DNA from: Phycisphaerales bacterium
GTDB lineage: Bacteria > Planctomycetota > Phycisphaerae > Phycisphaerales > UBA1924
Direction: 5' to 3'
Length of the DNA stretch: 64,000 bases
Assembly (NCBI GenBank): GCA_028289195.1
Contig: JANQQR010000006.1
Coordinates: forward strand, 186,001-250,000
Shown: positions 1 through 8,829 of the stretch, one piece after another
How the letters are laid out: every line of letters begins with the position of its first letter
Numbering within the stretch: position 1 is the first letter of the stretch
The notes under the pieces: model-generated
What the model saw: only the letters and a program-made list of their open reading frames with translations
Databases searched by the model: none
Told to the model about the DNA's origin: nothing
Program-made: the position numbers and the translations under genes

Positions 1-741
1 GCTTCGGCGCTGCACGAGGAGTGCACCGAGGCGGGAAAGAAACTCCGGAGCCGGATCTGCGACACCGGGACCCTGCTCAACGAGATGATCAGTGCCGGCG
101 GACGCCTGCTGTTCGAGGGCGCCAACGCGACGCTCCTCGACCTCGACCACGGCACATTCCCATACGTCACGAGCAGCAACTGCTCTGTCTGCGGGATCCC
201 CTCGGGCACCGGTCTCGCCCCGCGCCACGTCGGGCGCGTGCAGGGCGTTCTCAAGGCCTACTCGACCCGCGTCGGCGCCGGGCCGTTCCCGACCGAGCGC
301 GACGACGAGATCGGCGACCGGATCCGGACACGCGGCAACGAGTTCGGCACCACGACCGGTCGCCCGCGCCGCTGCGGCTGGCTCGACCTCGTGGCGCTCA
401 AGTACGCCGTAACGCTCAACGGCGTCGACTCGCTCGCCGTCATGCTCCTGGACGTGCTCGCCGGCTTCGATGAACTGAGCGTGTGCACGGGCTACCGCAC
501 GTCCGACGGTTCGGTCACCGACCGATTCCCCGCCGACGCAAGCGCGCTCGAAGCGGTGACGCCGGTCTACGAGACCGTGCCCGGGTTCCAGGAAGAGATC
601 ACGGGCGTCCGCACTTGGGACGACCTCCCCGAGGGTGCGCGTCGCTACCTCGAACTGATCGAGCAGAGGCTGGGTGTCCCCGTGGGCATCGTCAGCGTGG
701 GACCCGATCGCGAGCAGACGATCGTGCGATCGATCGACTAG
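1..741 (+). CDS. purA: Adenylosuccinate synthase, C-terminal part (5' end outside window)
   Basis: The enzyme joins IMP and aspartate using GTP to give adenylosuccinate, the first committed step from IMP to AMP. The frame is open from base 1, so the gene begins before the window; about 246 C-terminal residues are visible of the usual ~430. Visible family features are the FEGANATLLDLDHGTFPYVTSS stretch split around residues 36-57 (substrate and dimer region), the conserved GRVQGVLKAYSTRVGAGPFPTE segment near residue 80, and the late GWLDLVALKYAV block near residue 125. The stop TAG (739-741) overlaps the convergent response-regulator stop by two bases. Nothing suggests decay. Identification rests on strongly conserved blocks. 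Confidence 0.96.
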   Translation, partial: ASALHEECTEAGKKLRSRICDTGTLLNEMISAGGRLLFEGANATLLDLDHGTFPYVTSSNCSVCGIPSGTGLAPRHVGRVQGVLKAYSTRVGAGPFPTERDDEIGDRIRTRGNEFGTTTGRPRRCGWLDLVALKYAVTLNGVDSLAVMLLDVLAGFDELSVCTGYRTSDGSVTDRFPADASALEAVTPVYETVPGFQEEITGVRTWDDLPEGARRYLELIEQRLGVPVGIVSVGPDREQTIVRSID

Positions 742-1382
742 AAGCCCGCCTCGCGCAGCCAGTCGCTGGGCCGGGCGTCCAGCGCCGCCGCGATCGCGAG
801 GAACGACTCCAGCGACGGCAGGTGCGCGCCGCGCTCGATCGACGAGAGCTGGCTGACGCTCACGCTCGACGCTTCCGAGAGGTCGCGGAGCGTCCAGTCG
901 CGCTGGGCTCGGGTGAGGCGGATCTGCCGGCCGAGCTCGTGGCGCAGCCGGTCCTGGGGCGAAGCCCCGAGGTCGAACGCAGCCGCGGCCTGCGCGAGCG
1001 ACGCCCGGAGGTCGTCGATGGAGAAGGGCTTGGCGATGTAGTCGAAAACGTCGCGCTTGAAGGTCTCGCGCATCGTCTCGAGAGACGGATATCCCGTCAC
1101 GACGATCACGCACAGCTTCTCCCAGCGCTCGCGGATCGTGCGGAGCACGTCGTCGCCGGAATGCGCTCCCATCTTCATGTCGAGCAGGACGACGTCGGGC
1201 ATGCGATCCTCGACCGCCGCGAAGAGCTCGTCGGGAGTCGACGCGACCCGCACGTCGTGCCCCTCGCGCTCGAGCAGTTCGGCGATGTACTGACGGAAGT
1301 CCGCGTCGTCATCGAGAGCGATGATCGAGAGTGCGGGTGGTGCGCCGGTCGCCGAGGGCTCGGTCTGATCTGCTGGTGTCAT
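738..1382 (-). CDS. Response regulator: receiver domain fused to XRE-type HTH
   Basis: This 214-residue protein has an N-terminal receiver domain (about residues 17-130) and a C-terminal Cro/CI (XRE) helix-turn-helix (about 147-205). The acidic pocket D24-D26, phospho-acceptor D68 (in VVLLDMKMG), T96 and K118 (YIAKPF) are all present, so phosphorylation is expected. The output domain contains LRDLSEASSVSVSQLSSIERG, a classic XRE recognition pattern; XRE is a rare output for receivers, which usually carry winged-helix, LuxR or Fis domains. The start ATG at 1380-1382 overlaps the kinase stop (ATGA), so translation is probably coupled to the upstream kinase. An upstream open extension in the same frame lies wholly inside the kinase gene and is not the start. 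Target genes are unknown. Confidence 0.9.
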   Translation of the reverse strand: MTPADQTEPSATGAPPALSIIALDDDADFRQYIAELLEREGHDVRVASTPDELFAAVEDRMPDVVLLDMKMGAHSGDDVLRTIRERWEKLCVIVVTGYPSLETMRETFKRDVFDYIAKPFSIDDLRASLAQAAAAFDLGASPQDRLRHELGRQIRLTRAQRDWTLRDLSEASSVSVSQLSSIERGAHLPSLESFLAIAAALDARPSDWLREAGF

Positions 1383-2959
1383 TCGTCGGTTCCGGGGCTG
1401 GGTTGCTCGCCGGGCGTGAGTGTAGCGGCAGCGACGCGGGCGCCCTCGTCGGCGAGACTCCCGGCGTCGAGCGCGCCCGGGAGCATCACCTCGAACCGCG
1501 CCCCGCCGTCGGGCGCGTTGCGACCGATCAGCACGCCGCCGTGCTCGCGGACGATGCCCTCTGCGACCGCCAGCCCGAGCCCAGTGCCCTGCGCATCGAG
1601 CCGGGTCGACGCGAACGGTTCGAAGAGCCGGTCCAGCTGCTCCGGGCTGATACCGGGGCCCGAGTCGGTGATCGTGATCGAGAGCCACGACCGCCCCTCA
1701 CGCTCGCGCTGTTCGCACGCGGCCAGGATCGAGCGGACCTCGATGCCGGGCGCGTCCATCGCGTCCACGGCGTTGCGGAGCAGGTTGACGAACACTTGCG
1801 TCAGCCGGTCGGCATCACCGACGACGACCGCTCCACCGGGGATGGTGTCGGTCAGGTTGTCGTGGCTCACGTTGCGATCGAGGCTCACGAGCGACCACGC
1901 CTCGTCGACGATCGAGCGAATCGGCACCACCGTCGACGCGGGCGGACGGACGCGAGCAAAGTCCAGGAGCGACTCGCTCAGGCGCTCGAGGCGGCTCACC
2001 ACGCGGTGCATCAGCGCGATCCGCTCGGGGGGCAGCGACTCCGGGCCGCGCTCCCGCAATTCGTCGACGCACCCCTTCAGCACCGACAGCGGCGTGTTGA
2101 GTTCGTGGGCGATGCCCGCGGACATCATTCCCAGCGAAGCGAGGCGGTCCTGGTCGGCGAGGTTGCGCTTCGCCGCTTCGAGGAGGTGGTTCTTCCGCTT
2201 CAGTTCCGCCGCGATCGACTCGACGCGCGTCAACGCGTCCCCCACTTCCGTCTCCTTCTCGCGCAGCTTGCGGATCGAATCGTTGCGGGAGCGCATCACC
2301 TGGCCCAGCTCGTCGGACGGGATGCTCGCGTCGGGGATCATCTCCGAGCCCCGCCTGCCCTCCTGCACCGCCCGGTCGGCGTCGCGCAGGCGCTCGATCG
2401 GACGGTACACCTGCTTGGGCAGCACGATGACCTCGAGCGCCAACGCAATCAACGCGTACACCGCCAGCAGCGCGAGGATCAGCGCCAGATACAACCGGTT
2501 CACCGCCTCCTGGGTGTTCCCGGAGTCGGCGAGCGAAACGCCAACAAAGGAAGACAAAGCCGGATCCCACGCGACGGCCTGGGGATCGCCGCCGGGGAGC
2601 GTGATGATGCGCCCGGTCGGTCCCGCGGCGCGGATGCGCTCGGCCTCGGATCCCTCGATGCCCAACTGCGAAGCGTCTCCCCGAGCGATCACCAGGCCCG
2701 ATTCCTCGAGTGCGCCGGCGAGACCCGCGTCCCGAATCAGCAGGGACAACGCCCACTCGCACTCTCGCAGCTGGGCCTGGTAGACGAGATTCGACACAGG
2801 CGCGCGCAGCGCCAGCAGCAGGATCGCCGCCAGCGCGAGCGAGAAGATCGTGTGCAGGAACATCAGCTTGCTGCGGATCCGCGCGGGCGCAATCGGCAGC
2901 GCCCGCCGCTCCGCGGCAACCGGCTTGATTTCGGATCGGATCTCGGCGTTCTGGCCCAT
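1379..2959 (-). CDS. Membrane sensor histidine kinase with HAMP domain
   Basis: This 526-residue kinase probably signals to the REC-XRE regulator whose start overlaps its stop. A transmembrane helix (about 33-52) and a second one (about 155-180) enclose a ~100-residue extracytoplasmic segment with no recognised sensor fold. A HAMP-like linker and a helical stretch (about 181-270) lead to the H-box HELNTPLSVLKG (H285), N-box NLLRNAVDAM (N395), G1 DSGPGI (432-437) and G2 GTGLGL (458-463). All catalytic boxes are intact. The start ATG is 4 nt after the stop of the upstream sigma-like gene, so the three genes look like one operon. The signal sensed cannot be read from sequence. Confidence 0.92.
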   Translation of the reverse strand: MGQNAEIRSEIKPVAAERRALPIAPARIRSKLMFLHTIFSLALAAILLLALRAPVSNLVYQAQLRECEWALSLLIRDAGLAGALEESGLVIARGDASQLGIEGSEAERIRAAGPTGRIITLPGGDPQAVAWDPALSSFVGVSLADSGNTQEAVNRLYLALILALLAVYALIALALEVIVLPKQVYRPIERLRDADRAVQEGRRGSEMIPDASIPSDELGQVMRSRNDSIRKLREKETEVGDALTRVESIAAELKRKNHLLEAAKRNLADQDRLASLGMMSAGIAHELNTPLSVLKGCVDELRERGPESLPPERIALMHRVVSRLERLSESLLDFARVRPPASTVVPIRSIVDEAWSLVSLDRNVSHDNLTDTIPGGAVVVGDADRLTQVFVNLLRNAVDAMDAPGIEVRSILAACEQREREGRSWLSITITDSGPGISPEQLDRLFEPFASTRLDAQGTGLGLAVAEGIVREHGGVLIGRNAPDGGARFEVMLPGALDAGSLADEGARVAAATLTPGEQPSPGTDE

Positions 2960-2963
2960 CGGA

Positions 2964-3695
2964 TCAGCGCTCGATCTCTCGACCGGCCGGCTCGCCCTCG
3001 GCCTGTTCCTGCATCCGGCGGAGGCGCTCGCGCTCTTCCGGAGCCGGTTCCGGGCGTGGCCCGATCGCGCCGGGCGCCGGCTCCATCTCGGGCTCGGGCC
3101 GGTTCATCAGATCGACCGCCGCCCAGAGCACCCACGCCATGAGCACGAAACCCACCCCGAATCGCACGCCGACCCAGAGGCGTTGCCGCGCCCGCGTCCG
3201 CGCGTGACGCCGATCGACCTCGGCCATCGACGGCTCGGCGTCGGCGCGGTCGATGGCCGCGCGGACACCCTCGATCGCAGGTGCATAGTCCTCGCCCATC
3301 AACGACGTCAGAGAGTCGTTGGCCTCTTCGAGGAAACGAGACATCGCCGTCCGTGAGCAGTCCATCGCCCGCGCCGCCGGGATCGTGTCGTAGCCCTCGA
3401 GCTCGGCGAGCACCCACGCCTCACGCTGCTGCGGCGCCAGCGTGCGCAGCGCCGTCACCAGGCCGGCGCGGGTCCCATCGAGCCCGAGGTACCCGACGGC
3501 AGACTCCGCGTCAGAAGCCGTCACCTCTCGGGAGTGCTGCACGACCAGCCGGTTCCGCTGGTGCTCGGCGAGGCGCTGCAGACGGGGCTGCACGCGCAAC
3601 ACGCTCTCGACCACGCGCGCCGCGGGCTCAGGCCCGCCGGTGAGCGCCAGCGCCTGCCTCCACATGCGTCGCTTGAGAGCGTCGGTCGCGTCCAT
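2964..3695 (-). CDS. Sigma-like HTH protein with a single membrane anchor
   Basis: This 243-residue protein resembles the C-terminal half of an ECF sigma factor. Residues 80-128 contain LRTLAPQQREAWVLAELEGY, the usual 'leaders drive region 4' pattern, followed by a helix-turn-helix (PAARAMDCSRTAMSRFLEEA). A clear transmembrane helix follows at about 174-194, then a proline/glutamate-rich tail of ~45 residues. No convincing region 2 is visible, so it may be an adaptor or a degenerate sigma rather than a functional sigma factor. It is the first gene of an operon with the kinase and REC-XRE regulator (4-nt spacing). An imperfect -10-like AACAAT lies 6 nt before the ATG. The exact function is unknown; the sigma resemblance is by inspection only. 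Confidence 0.75.
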   Translation of the reverse strand: MDATDALKRRMWRQALALTGGPEPAARVVESVLRVQPRLQRLAEHQRNRLVVQHSREVTASDAESAVGYLGLDGTRAGLVTALRTLAPQQREAWVLAELEGYDTIPAARAMDCSRTAMSRFLEEANDSLTSLMGEDYAPAIEGVRAAIDRADAEPSMAEVDRRHARTRARQRLWVGVRFGVGFVLMAWVLWAAVDLMNRPEPEMEPAPGAIGPRPEPAPEERERLRRMQEQAEGEPAGREIER

Positions 3696-3817
3696 CGGGG
3701 CATTGTTGCACGCCCGGGCGTCCCGGGCGCGTCCTGCTACGCTTGTTGGCCCGGCTCCGCGCGGCCACGCCCGCGGGCTGGCTCCCCATCACGACCAGAT
3801 TTGCCCGAGAGGACGCG

Positions 3818-5275
3818 ATGACGACGACGACCACGAGCAGCGAGACCCGCATCGAAAAAGACACGATGGGCGAGATGACCGTGCCGGCCGACGCCCTGTG
3901 GGGCGCTTCGACGCAGCGGGCGGTCCAGAACTTCCCTGTGTCCGGGCGCCCGGTCCCAGGACCGATCATCCACGCCTACGGCAGCCTCAAGGGCGCGTGC
4001 GCCGAGGTGAACCACCACCTGGGAGACCTCAACGAGCCCCGCTGCAAGGCAATCCGTGCCGCGGCGCTGGAGGTGGCCCAGGGAAAGCACGACGCGCACT
4101 TCCCGATCGACGTGTTCCAGACCGGCTCTGGCACGAGTACGAACATGAACGCCAACGAGGTGATCGCCAACCTCGTTTGCGTCGCCGGCGGGCGGCCCAT
4201 CGGCTCCACGAAGGACCCCGAGTGGATCGGCGACCCCGCAGACGGCGCCGGCGTCCACCCCAACGACCACGTCAACATGGGGCAGTCGTCGAATGACACG
4301 TTCCCGACCGCGCTCCATGTCGCCGCGGCGTGCCAGATCAAGAAGCAGCTGATCCCGGCGCTCGACAAGATCGCCTCGCGCCTGGAGCAACAGGCCAAGC
4401 GCTGGGACCGGGTGGTGAAGATCGGACGCACGCACATGCAGGACGCGACCCCGATCCGTCTCGGCCAGGAATTCAGCGGCTACGCGGCCCAGATGCGCGC
4501 CGGCCAGCAGCGCGCGCTCGAGGCGCTCGAAGCGCTGGAGGAACTGCCCATCGGCGGCACCGCCGTCGGCACGGGCATCAACACCCACGCCCGGTTCGGC
4601 GCTCTGGTCTGCGAGCACCTGCAGCGCGAACTCGGAGTCAACTTCCGCGAGGCCCCCAACCACTTCGAGGCCCAGCACGCTAAGGACGGGGTCGTCGAGG
4701 CCTCCGGCCACATGCGTACGATCGCGATCAGCCTCTCGAAGATCGCCAGCGATATCCGGCTAATGGGATGCGGGCCCCGCTGCGGCATCGGCGAACTCAA
4801 GCTCCCGGCCGTGCAGCCAGGCTCCTCGATCATGCCGGGCAAGGTCAACCCGGTCATCGTCGAGGCGGCGATGATGGTCGTCTGCCAGGTCATCGGCAAC
4901 GACGCGGCCATCGCGACCGCAGGGCTCGGGGGAATCGGCGGCCTGCTCGACCTGCACGTCGCGATGCCGGTGATGGGCGCACGCCTGCTCGAGTCGATCG
5001 AGCTGCTCTCCAGCACGTGCCACATGTTCACCGACAACCTCCTGGCGGATCTCGAGCCGGACGAGGCGCGCTGCGCCGAGCTCATCGAGGGGTCCCTGGC
5101 CATGTGCACGAGCCTCGCGCCGGTGATCGGCTACGACAAGGCCGCCGCGCTGGCCAAGCAGGCGTTCGCCGAAGGGCGCACCGTCCGCGAGCTGGCCCTC
5201 CAACAGGAGCTGCTCCCTGAGAGCGAGCTCGCCGAACTGCTGGACCCGATGAGCATGACGATGCCGACCGACTGA
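3818..5275 (+). CDS. fumC: Fumarate hydratase class II
   Basis: This 485-residue fumarase interconverts fumarate and malate in the TCA cycle. The superfamily signature GSSIMPGKVNP is present in the C-terminal half, with the SSNDTFPTALHVAA, GRTHMQDATPIRLGQEF and TGSGTSTNMNANEV blocks that line the active site. Length matches class II enzymes (~460-480). The start ATG at 3818 is chosen because a purine-rich GAGAGGA precedes it and the N-terminus (RIEKDTMGEM) then aligns with the family; an earlier in-frame start at 3743 would add 25 atypical residues. A possible -10 element TACGCT lies at 3738-3743, giving a leader of ~70 nt. Confidence 0.97.
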   Translation: MTTTTTSSETRIEKDTMGEMTVPADALWGASTQRAVQNFPVSGRPVPGPIIHAYGSLKGACAEVNHHLGDLNEPRCKAIRAAALEVAQGKHDAHFPIDVFQTGSGTSTNMNANEVIANLVCVAGGRPIGSTKDPEWIGDPADGAGVHPNDHVNMGQSSNDTFPTALHVAAACQIKKQLIPALDKIASRLEQQAKRWDRVVKIGRTHMQDATPIRLGQEFSGYAAQMRAGQQRALEALEALEELPIGGTAVGTGINTHARFGALVCEHLQRELGVNFREAPNHFEAQHAKDGVVEASGHMRTIAISLSKIASDIRLMGCGPRCGIGELKLPAVQPGSSIMPGKVNPVIVEAAMMVVCQVIGNDAAIATAGLGGIGGLLDLHVAMPVMGARLLESIELLSSTCHMFTDNLLADLEPDEARCAELIEGSLAMCTSLAPVIGYDKAAALAKQAFAEGRTVRELALQQELLPESELAELLDPMSMTMPTD

Positions 5276-5408
5276 AGCCGGGGTTCTCGGAACATCGCGT
5301 GCCGACCTTGGCGCTGATCGCGGCTCGCCCGAGTGATGCTGATCTCTGCACAAGCGATCTCCGCATCGCGCCGCCGGATCCGCCGATCTCTCGCATCGGA
5401 GGTGCGCG

Positions 5409-6116
5409 ATGCCCGATCTGCCGTTCGTCGTCCTGGTTCCGCTGCTGCTGATCGGTGTCCCCGCGGCGCTGCTGCTCGCCGCCGCCATCCCGATCATCCG
5501 GATGAGCGCGGATTCGCTCCGGGTCGTGCCCGTCGAGGGCCCCAGGCGCGAGACCGTCGAGAAGCTCTGCGCGCTGCACGAGGCGATCTCCAGCGAGATG
5601 GGTCTCGAGTGGGTCGGCGTCTACTCCTGCGACGCCACTCCCGCGATCCTCATCGGCGCGTGGGCCTCGCCGGACGACGCGACGTTCCAATGCGTCTACC
5701 ACATCGAGAAGGCGAACAGGAGCGTCTTCGACGTCGTGACGCTCTACGAGCAGAACGCCGGGCTGACCACCTCCAGCAGCAAGGACGCCCACACCATGCC
5801 CCCCCGGCCGATGGCGTTCATCCAGTCCTTCGACCAAGCCGAACTGCGCACGCTCTGGCAGCGCCACCTCGAGGCCGATCGGCACATGCGGGACGCGGGG
5901 TTCGCGGTCCGCGAGGCGGGCCTGGCGTTCGAAGACGCCCTTGCCGACGCGATGCGTGAGCACGCTCGGCACATCCGGACGCTCCCGATGTGGACCGTGC
6001 AGATGCTGCACCGCTACTTCGCGCTCCGGGAGAAGCTGACGGGCCAGCCGGTAGACGCCGAGTCGATCAGAGACGCGCGCGAGGCGTCGGAGATGCGCCT
6101 CTCCGCGGCCGCCTGA
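5409..6116 (+). CDS. Hypothetical protein with N-terminal membrane anchor
   Basis: This 235-residue protein has one strongly hydrophobic N-terminal helix (about residues 5-30, LPFVVLVPLLLIGVPAALL) and a cytoplasmic-looking remainder. The body is mixed alpha/beta and contains a segment resembling a GAF-like or ligand-binding core (EMGLEWVGVYSCD, about 62-75), but that likeness is weak. A good ribosome-binding site, GGAGG, precedes the ATG. It stands alone: fumC is 133 bp upstream on the same strand and a convergent GNAT gene begins 3 bp beyond its stop. No function is proposed. Confidence 0.8.
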   Translation: MPDLPFVVLVPLLLIGVPAALLLAAAIPIIRMSADSLRVVPVEGPRRETVEKLCALHEAISSEMGLEWVGVYSCDATPAILIGAWASPDDATFQCVYHIEKANRSVFDVVTLYEQNAGLTTSSSKDAHTMPPRPMAFIQSFDQAELRTLWQRHLEADRHMRDAGFAVREAGLAFEDALADAMREHARHIRTLPMWTVQMLHRYFALREKLTGQPVDAESIRDAREASEMRLSAAA

Positions 6117-6119
6117 CGC

Positions 6120-6626
6120 TCAGCCGCATTCCAACGCGTAGATCTCATGCAGGCGATCGTGGAACATCGTCGTCTTCTCGTGGTGCATCCCCAGCTTCGT
6201 CGCCAGCGCCACGCTGGGAGCGTTGCCCACGGCGATCGGCGCGACGATGCGTCGGGCCCCGAGCGAGTCTCTCGCCAACCCGAGGCACGCGCCCGCGGCT
6301 TCGGACCCGAAGCCCTGCTTCCAGAACGGCTCATCGATGACATAGCCGAGCCCGAACTCTTGCGCGCCGTCGACCTCGATCATCAGGATGCCCGCCTGCC
6401 CGACCGCCTCGCCCGTGTTCCGATGGACCGCGAGCCAGTAGCCGCAGGCGTCGCGGGCGTACCGGTCGAGCGTGCGCTGCACCCAGCCCTCGGACATTTC
6501 CAGGTCGAACGGCGCCGGCCAGTAGCGCGTCACATTCGGGTTCGACATCATCCGGTGGATCGCCGGAAGATCCTCGCGGGTCATCTCGCGCAGCAGCAGC
6601 CGGTCGGTCTCGAGGATCGTGCGCAC
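6120..6626 (-). CDS. GNAT-family N-acetyltransferase (RimJ/RimL-like)
   Basis: This 168-residue protein follows the RimJ/RimL pattern: N-terminal LETDRLLLREMTREDLPAIHRMM, a central sheet with GYWLAVHRNTGEAVGQAGI, a FGLGYVIDEPFWKQGFGSEA region, and a short ALATKLGMHHEK-like C-terminal helix. Such enzymes transfer acetyl from acetyl-CoA to the N-terminus of ribosomal or other proteins, or to small amines; the substrate here is unknown. The start is GTG at 6626. A -10-like TAGTCT lies only 6 nt upstream of it, so the mRNA is probably leaderless. Confidence 0.9.
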   Translation of the reverse strand: MRTILETDRLLLREMTREDLPAIHRMMSNPNVTRYWPAPFDLEMSEGWVQRTLDRYARDACGYWLAVHRNTGEAVGQAGILMIEVDGAQEFGLGYVIDEPFWKQGFGSEAAGACLGLARDSLGARRIVAPIAVGNAPSVALATKLGMHHEKTTMFHDRLHEIYALECG

Positions 6627-6632
6627 GCCAGG

Positions 6633-6638
6633 AGACTA
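6633..6638 (-). promoter_or_regulatory. -10-like box TAGTCT of GNAT gene
   Basis: TAGTCT on the minus strand lies 6 nt before the GTG start at 6626, placing +1 at or next to the start codon. No clear -35 is visible. Confidence 0.5.
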
Positions 6639-6649
6639 CCGCGCGCCGT

Positions 6650-7774
6650 CTAGAACAGCTTCAACTGATTCGTGTCCAGCTCCGGGCGCACGAACGCGCC
6701 GGTATTCAGCGGCTCCGGGGGTCCCTCGCTCCCCTCGCGGGTGCGCAAGCCAAGACGCCGGCAGAACACGCCGAACGTGTCGTGGATGTGACGGGCGATC
6801 GTGCCTTCGCCCCGCATCCTCGTCTTGAACTCGGCGTTGTAGAGTTCCCCTCCCCGGGTCTGGCGGATCAGCGACTCGACCCGGGCGGCCTTCGAGGGGT
6901 GCTGGGTGCGCCCGAGCCACTCGGTGAACAGCTCCTTCACCTGCCACGGCAGGCGCAGCATGATCATCCCCGCGCCTCGGGCGCCGTGGTCGCGGGAGGC
7001 TTCGAGGATGCCGGGGATCTCGGTGTCGTTGAGCCCAGGGATGACCGGGGCGACGAGCACCGTGACAGGGATGCCCGCTTCCGACAGCGCGCGCACAGTC
7101 TCGAGCCTCCGCGCCGGCGACGCCGCCCGCGGCTCCATCGCGGCGCTGAGCGTCGGATCCAGCGACGTGATGCTCACGGCGGTGCTCGCGGCGCCGAGCG
7201 CCGCCAGCGGCTGCAGCAGATCGATGTCCCGAGCGATCAGCGCGTTCTTGGTCACGAGCGACACCGGGTGGTTGCACTCGCGCAGCACGCCGAGAATCGA
7301 GCGCGTCAGTTCGAGCTTCCGCTCCACGGGCTGGTACGGATCGGTCACCCCGGACATCATCAGCTGCGCCGGCTCCCAGGCCGGGCGCGCAAGCTCGCGC
7401 CGGAGGATCGCAGGCGCATCGATCTTCGCGAAGATCTTCGTCTCGAAGTCCAGCCCGCAGGACAGTCCCAGGGTCTCGTGCGTCGGACGCGCGTAGCAGT
7501 AGATGCAGCCGTGCTCGCAGCCTCGGTACGGGTTGATCGACCAGTTGAAGTGGATGTCCGGCGAGTCGACCGGGTTGATCACCGTCCTGGTGCGATCGCG
7601 GAACACCGTCGTCTTGATGCGCCGATCCCCGACGTCCTCCGTGTACTCGTGGATGAGGTCTTCGTCGCCGCCGCCCTCGGGCAGGACGTCGAGGTGCACG
7701 CTCTCGAATCGATTCGCGGGGTCCGAATCGGCACCCCGCCCCCGCACCGGCTTGTTCTTGGCGCCCGCGCCCAT
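6650..7774 (-). CDS. Radical SAM protein, PA0069/Rv2578c-like family
   Basis: This 374-residue protein carries the radical-SAM cluster motif as YRGCEHGCIYCYARP, with the three cysteines in CxxxCxxC spacing, near residue 70. The surrounding TKNALIARDIDLLQPL and GIPVTVLVAPVIPGLND segments fit the spore-photoproduct-lyase-like branch often annotated PA0069 family. Members bind a [4Fe-4S] cluster and cleave S-adenosylmethionine; the reaction of this family is not established. The ATG at 7774 is preferred over a TTG two codons earlier, because a TATGAT box lies 5 nt upstream of it. The gene ends 23 bp upstream of the GNAT gene's start on the same strand, yet each has its own -10-like box. Confidence 0.9.
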   Translation of the reverse strand: MGAGAKNKPVRGRGADSDPANRFESVHLDVLPEGGGDEDLIHEYTEDVGDRRIKTTVFRDRTRTVINPVDSPDIHFNWSINPYRGCEHGCIYCYARPTHETLGLSCGLDFETKIFAKIDAPAILRRELARPAWEPAQLMMSGVTDPYQPVERKLELTRSILGVLRECNHPVSLVTKNALIARDIDLLQPLAALGAASTAVSITSLDPTLSAAMEPRAASPARRLETVRALSEAGIPVTVLVAPVIPGLNDTEIPGILEASRDHGARGAGMIMLRLPWQVKELFTEWLGRTQHPSKAARVESLIRQTRGGELYNAEFKTRMRGEGTIARHIHDTFGVFCRRLGLRTREGSEGPPEPLNTGAFVRPELDTNQLKLF

Positions 7775-7779
7775 ACCCA

Positions 7780-7785
7780 ATCATA
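7780..7785 (-). promoter_or_regulatory. -10-like box TATGAT of radical SAM gene
   Basis: TATGAT lies 5 nt before the ATG at 7774, within a TATATGAT stretch on the minus strand. It supports a nearly or fully leaderless transcript. Confidence 0.5.
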
Positions 7786-8007
7786 TACCGAACTGTCTGC
7801 CGGATCCATGCCGCAAGCACACGCCCGGACGCTCAGGCGGCCCTTCCAGGTCGTGCGACCCGCGCAGCCCGAACGCCTTGGCGGACCAGCACGATCGAGA
7901 GGCTTTGAAACGGGCCCGCTGAATTGGACTCTGAAAGTGGTCCAGGGCCAATCGCTCCGGACCACGCCGTGCCGAGGTGGCCCGGCGAAGCCCGAGGACA
8001 CACGTTC

Positions 8008-8829
8008 ATGCCCGGAACCCGTTCCAACAAGACCCAACTCGCAGCGACCACTGCTGCGTTGGCGATGGGCGCCTCGGCAGTGCTTGCCGCCCCGAGCGCG
8101 TTCTACTCGCTGACCGGCGATGGCGTATTCGAGGCCTTCGACAGCATGGGCACGTCGGGAACGAGCGCGCCGGAGAACGCCTGGGAACTGTTCGTTGCAG
8201 GCGACCCCGATCAGGCGACGCTCGGCGTTGGCCCATCGTGGCCGTCGAACACCGGCTTCAACGGCGGACCGTGGGCCGGCGCGGGATTCACGGATCCTGT
8301 TTCGGACCGCGCCCTCGGCGTGTACGCGGGGGCCACCGGCGATCAGCGCACCATCACGATGGGCGTGCGTAACGACACCGGCGCCGACCTGGATCAGCTG
8401 CATCTCGTCTACGACGTCGAGAAGTGGATCCAGCGCGTCGCCGGACGCTCGGGCGGCTTCCAGGTCCGCTTCTCGCTAGACGGCAGCTCGTGGACCTCGC
8501 TCGGTTCGGAATTCCGCACCGTGCTCTCGACCGACGGCGCGCTGGTCACCGACTACTGGGTGAACGGCAACGAACTCGCCGCCCGCGGCGTCGGCGGCAC
8601 GTTCGCGACCCCCCAGTCGATCGCCGACGGCGAGACGTTCCTCCTGCAGTGGGACGGACGCGGGATCGGCGCCTCGCAGAACAAGAACGTCGGCGTGTTC
8701 CTCGACAACGTCTGGCTCGCGCCCGACGCCGACACCCCGGTGCCCGTCCCAGCCGGCGGCCCCGTCGTGCTGAGCGTCGCCGGCATCGCCGTGCTCATTC
8801 CCCCTTCGCGGAGGCGCTCGACCGGCTGA
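8008..8829 (+). CDS. Secreted protein, tandem paralogue 1, PEP-CTERM-like tail
   Basis: This 273-residue exported protein is of unknown function. A signal peptide (about residues 1-27, hydrophobic core LAATTAALAMGASAVLA) precedes a mature domain beginning PSAFYSLTGDGVFEAFDSMG. The C-terminus resembles an exosortase-type sorting tail: PVPVPAGG, a hydrophobic helix, then RRR. It is clearly homologous to the next gene, sharing the F/WYS...GVFE.FDSMG..GTSAP..W start, the GF/GGGWAG.FT.P.SDRALGV block and FLLQWDGR/YLRWEGG near the end. ATG 8008 is chosen for its GAGGA ribosome-binding site 9 nt upstream and the well-formed signal peptide. It is probably a surface or extracellular protein. Confidence 0.8.
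   Translation: MPGTRSNKTQLAATTAALAMGASAVLAAPSAFYSLTGDGVFEAFDSMGTSGTSAPENAWELFVAGDPDQATLGVGPSWPSNTGFNGGPWAGAGFTDPVSDRALGVYAGATGDQRTITMGVRNDTGADLDQLHLVYDVEKWIQRVAGRSGGFQVRFSLDGSSWTSLGSEFRTVLSTDGALVTDYWVNGNELAARGVGGTFATPQSIADGETFLLQWDGRGIGASQNKNVGVFLDNVWLAPDADTPVPVPAGGPVVLSVAGIAVLIPPSRRRSTG

Noticed and set aside
1383..1688. Upstream extension of the REC-XRE protein to position 1688.
   Set aside because: The added ~100 residues overlap the kinase ATPase domain out of frame and are Arg-rich; the ATG at 1380-1382 fits the ATGA coupling.
483..2783. Long open frames antisense or out of frame to real genes, such as 483-2783 (+), 15791-17872 (+), 28555-30942 (-), 48029-50551 (+) and 52585-54729 (+).
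   Set aside because: They are by-products of high GC content: Arg/Pro/His-rich, no domains, and each lies over genes with conserved motifs in another frame.
2964..3695. A complete ECF sigma factor.
   Set aside because: No region 2 pattern is visible and a transmembrane helix follows the HTH, so only a sigma-like label is justified.
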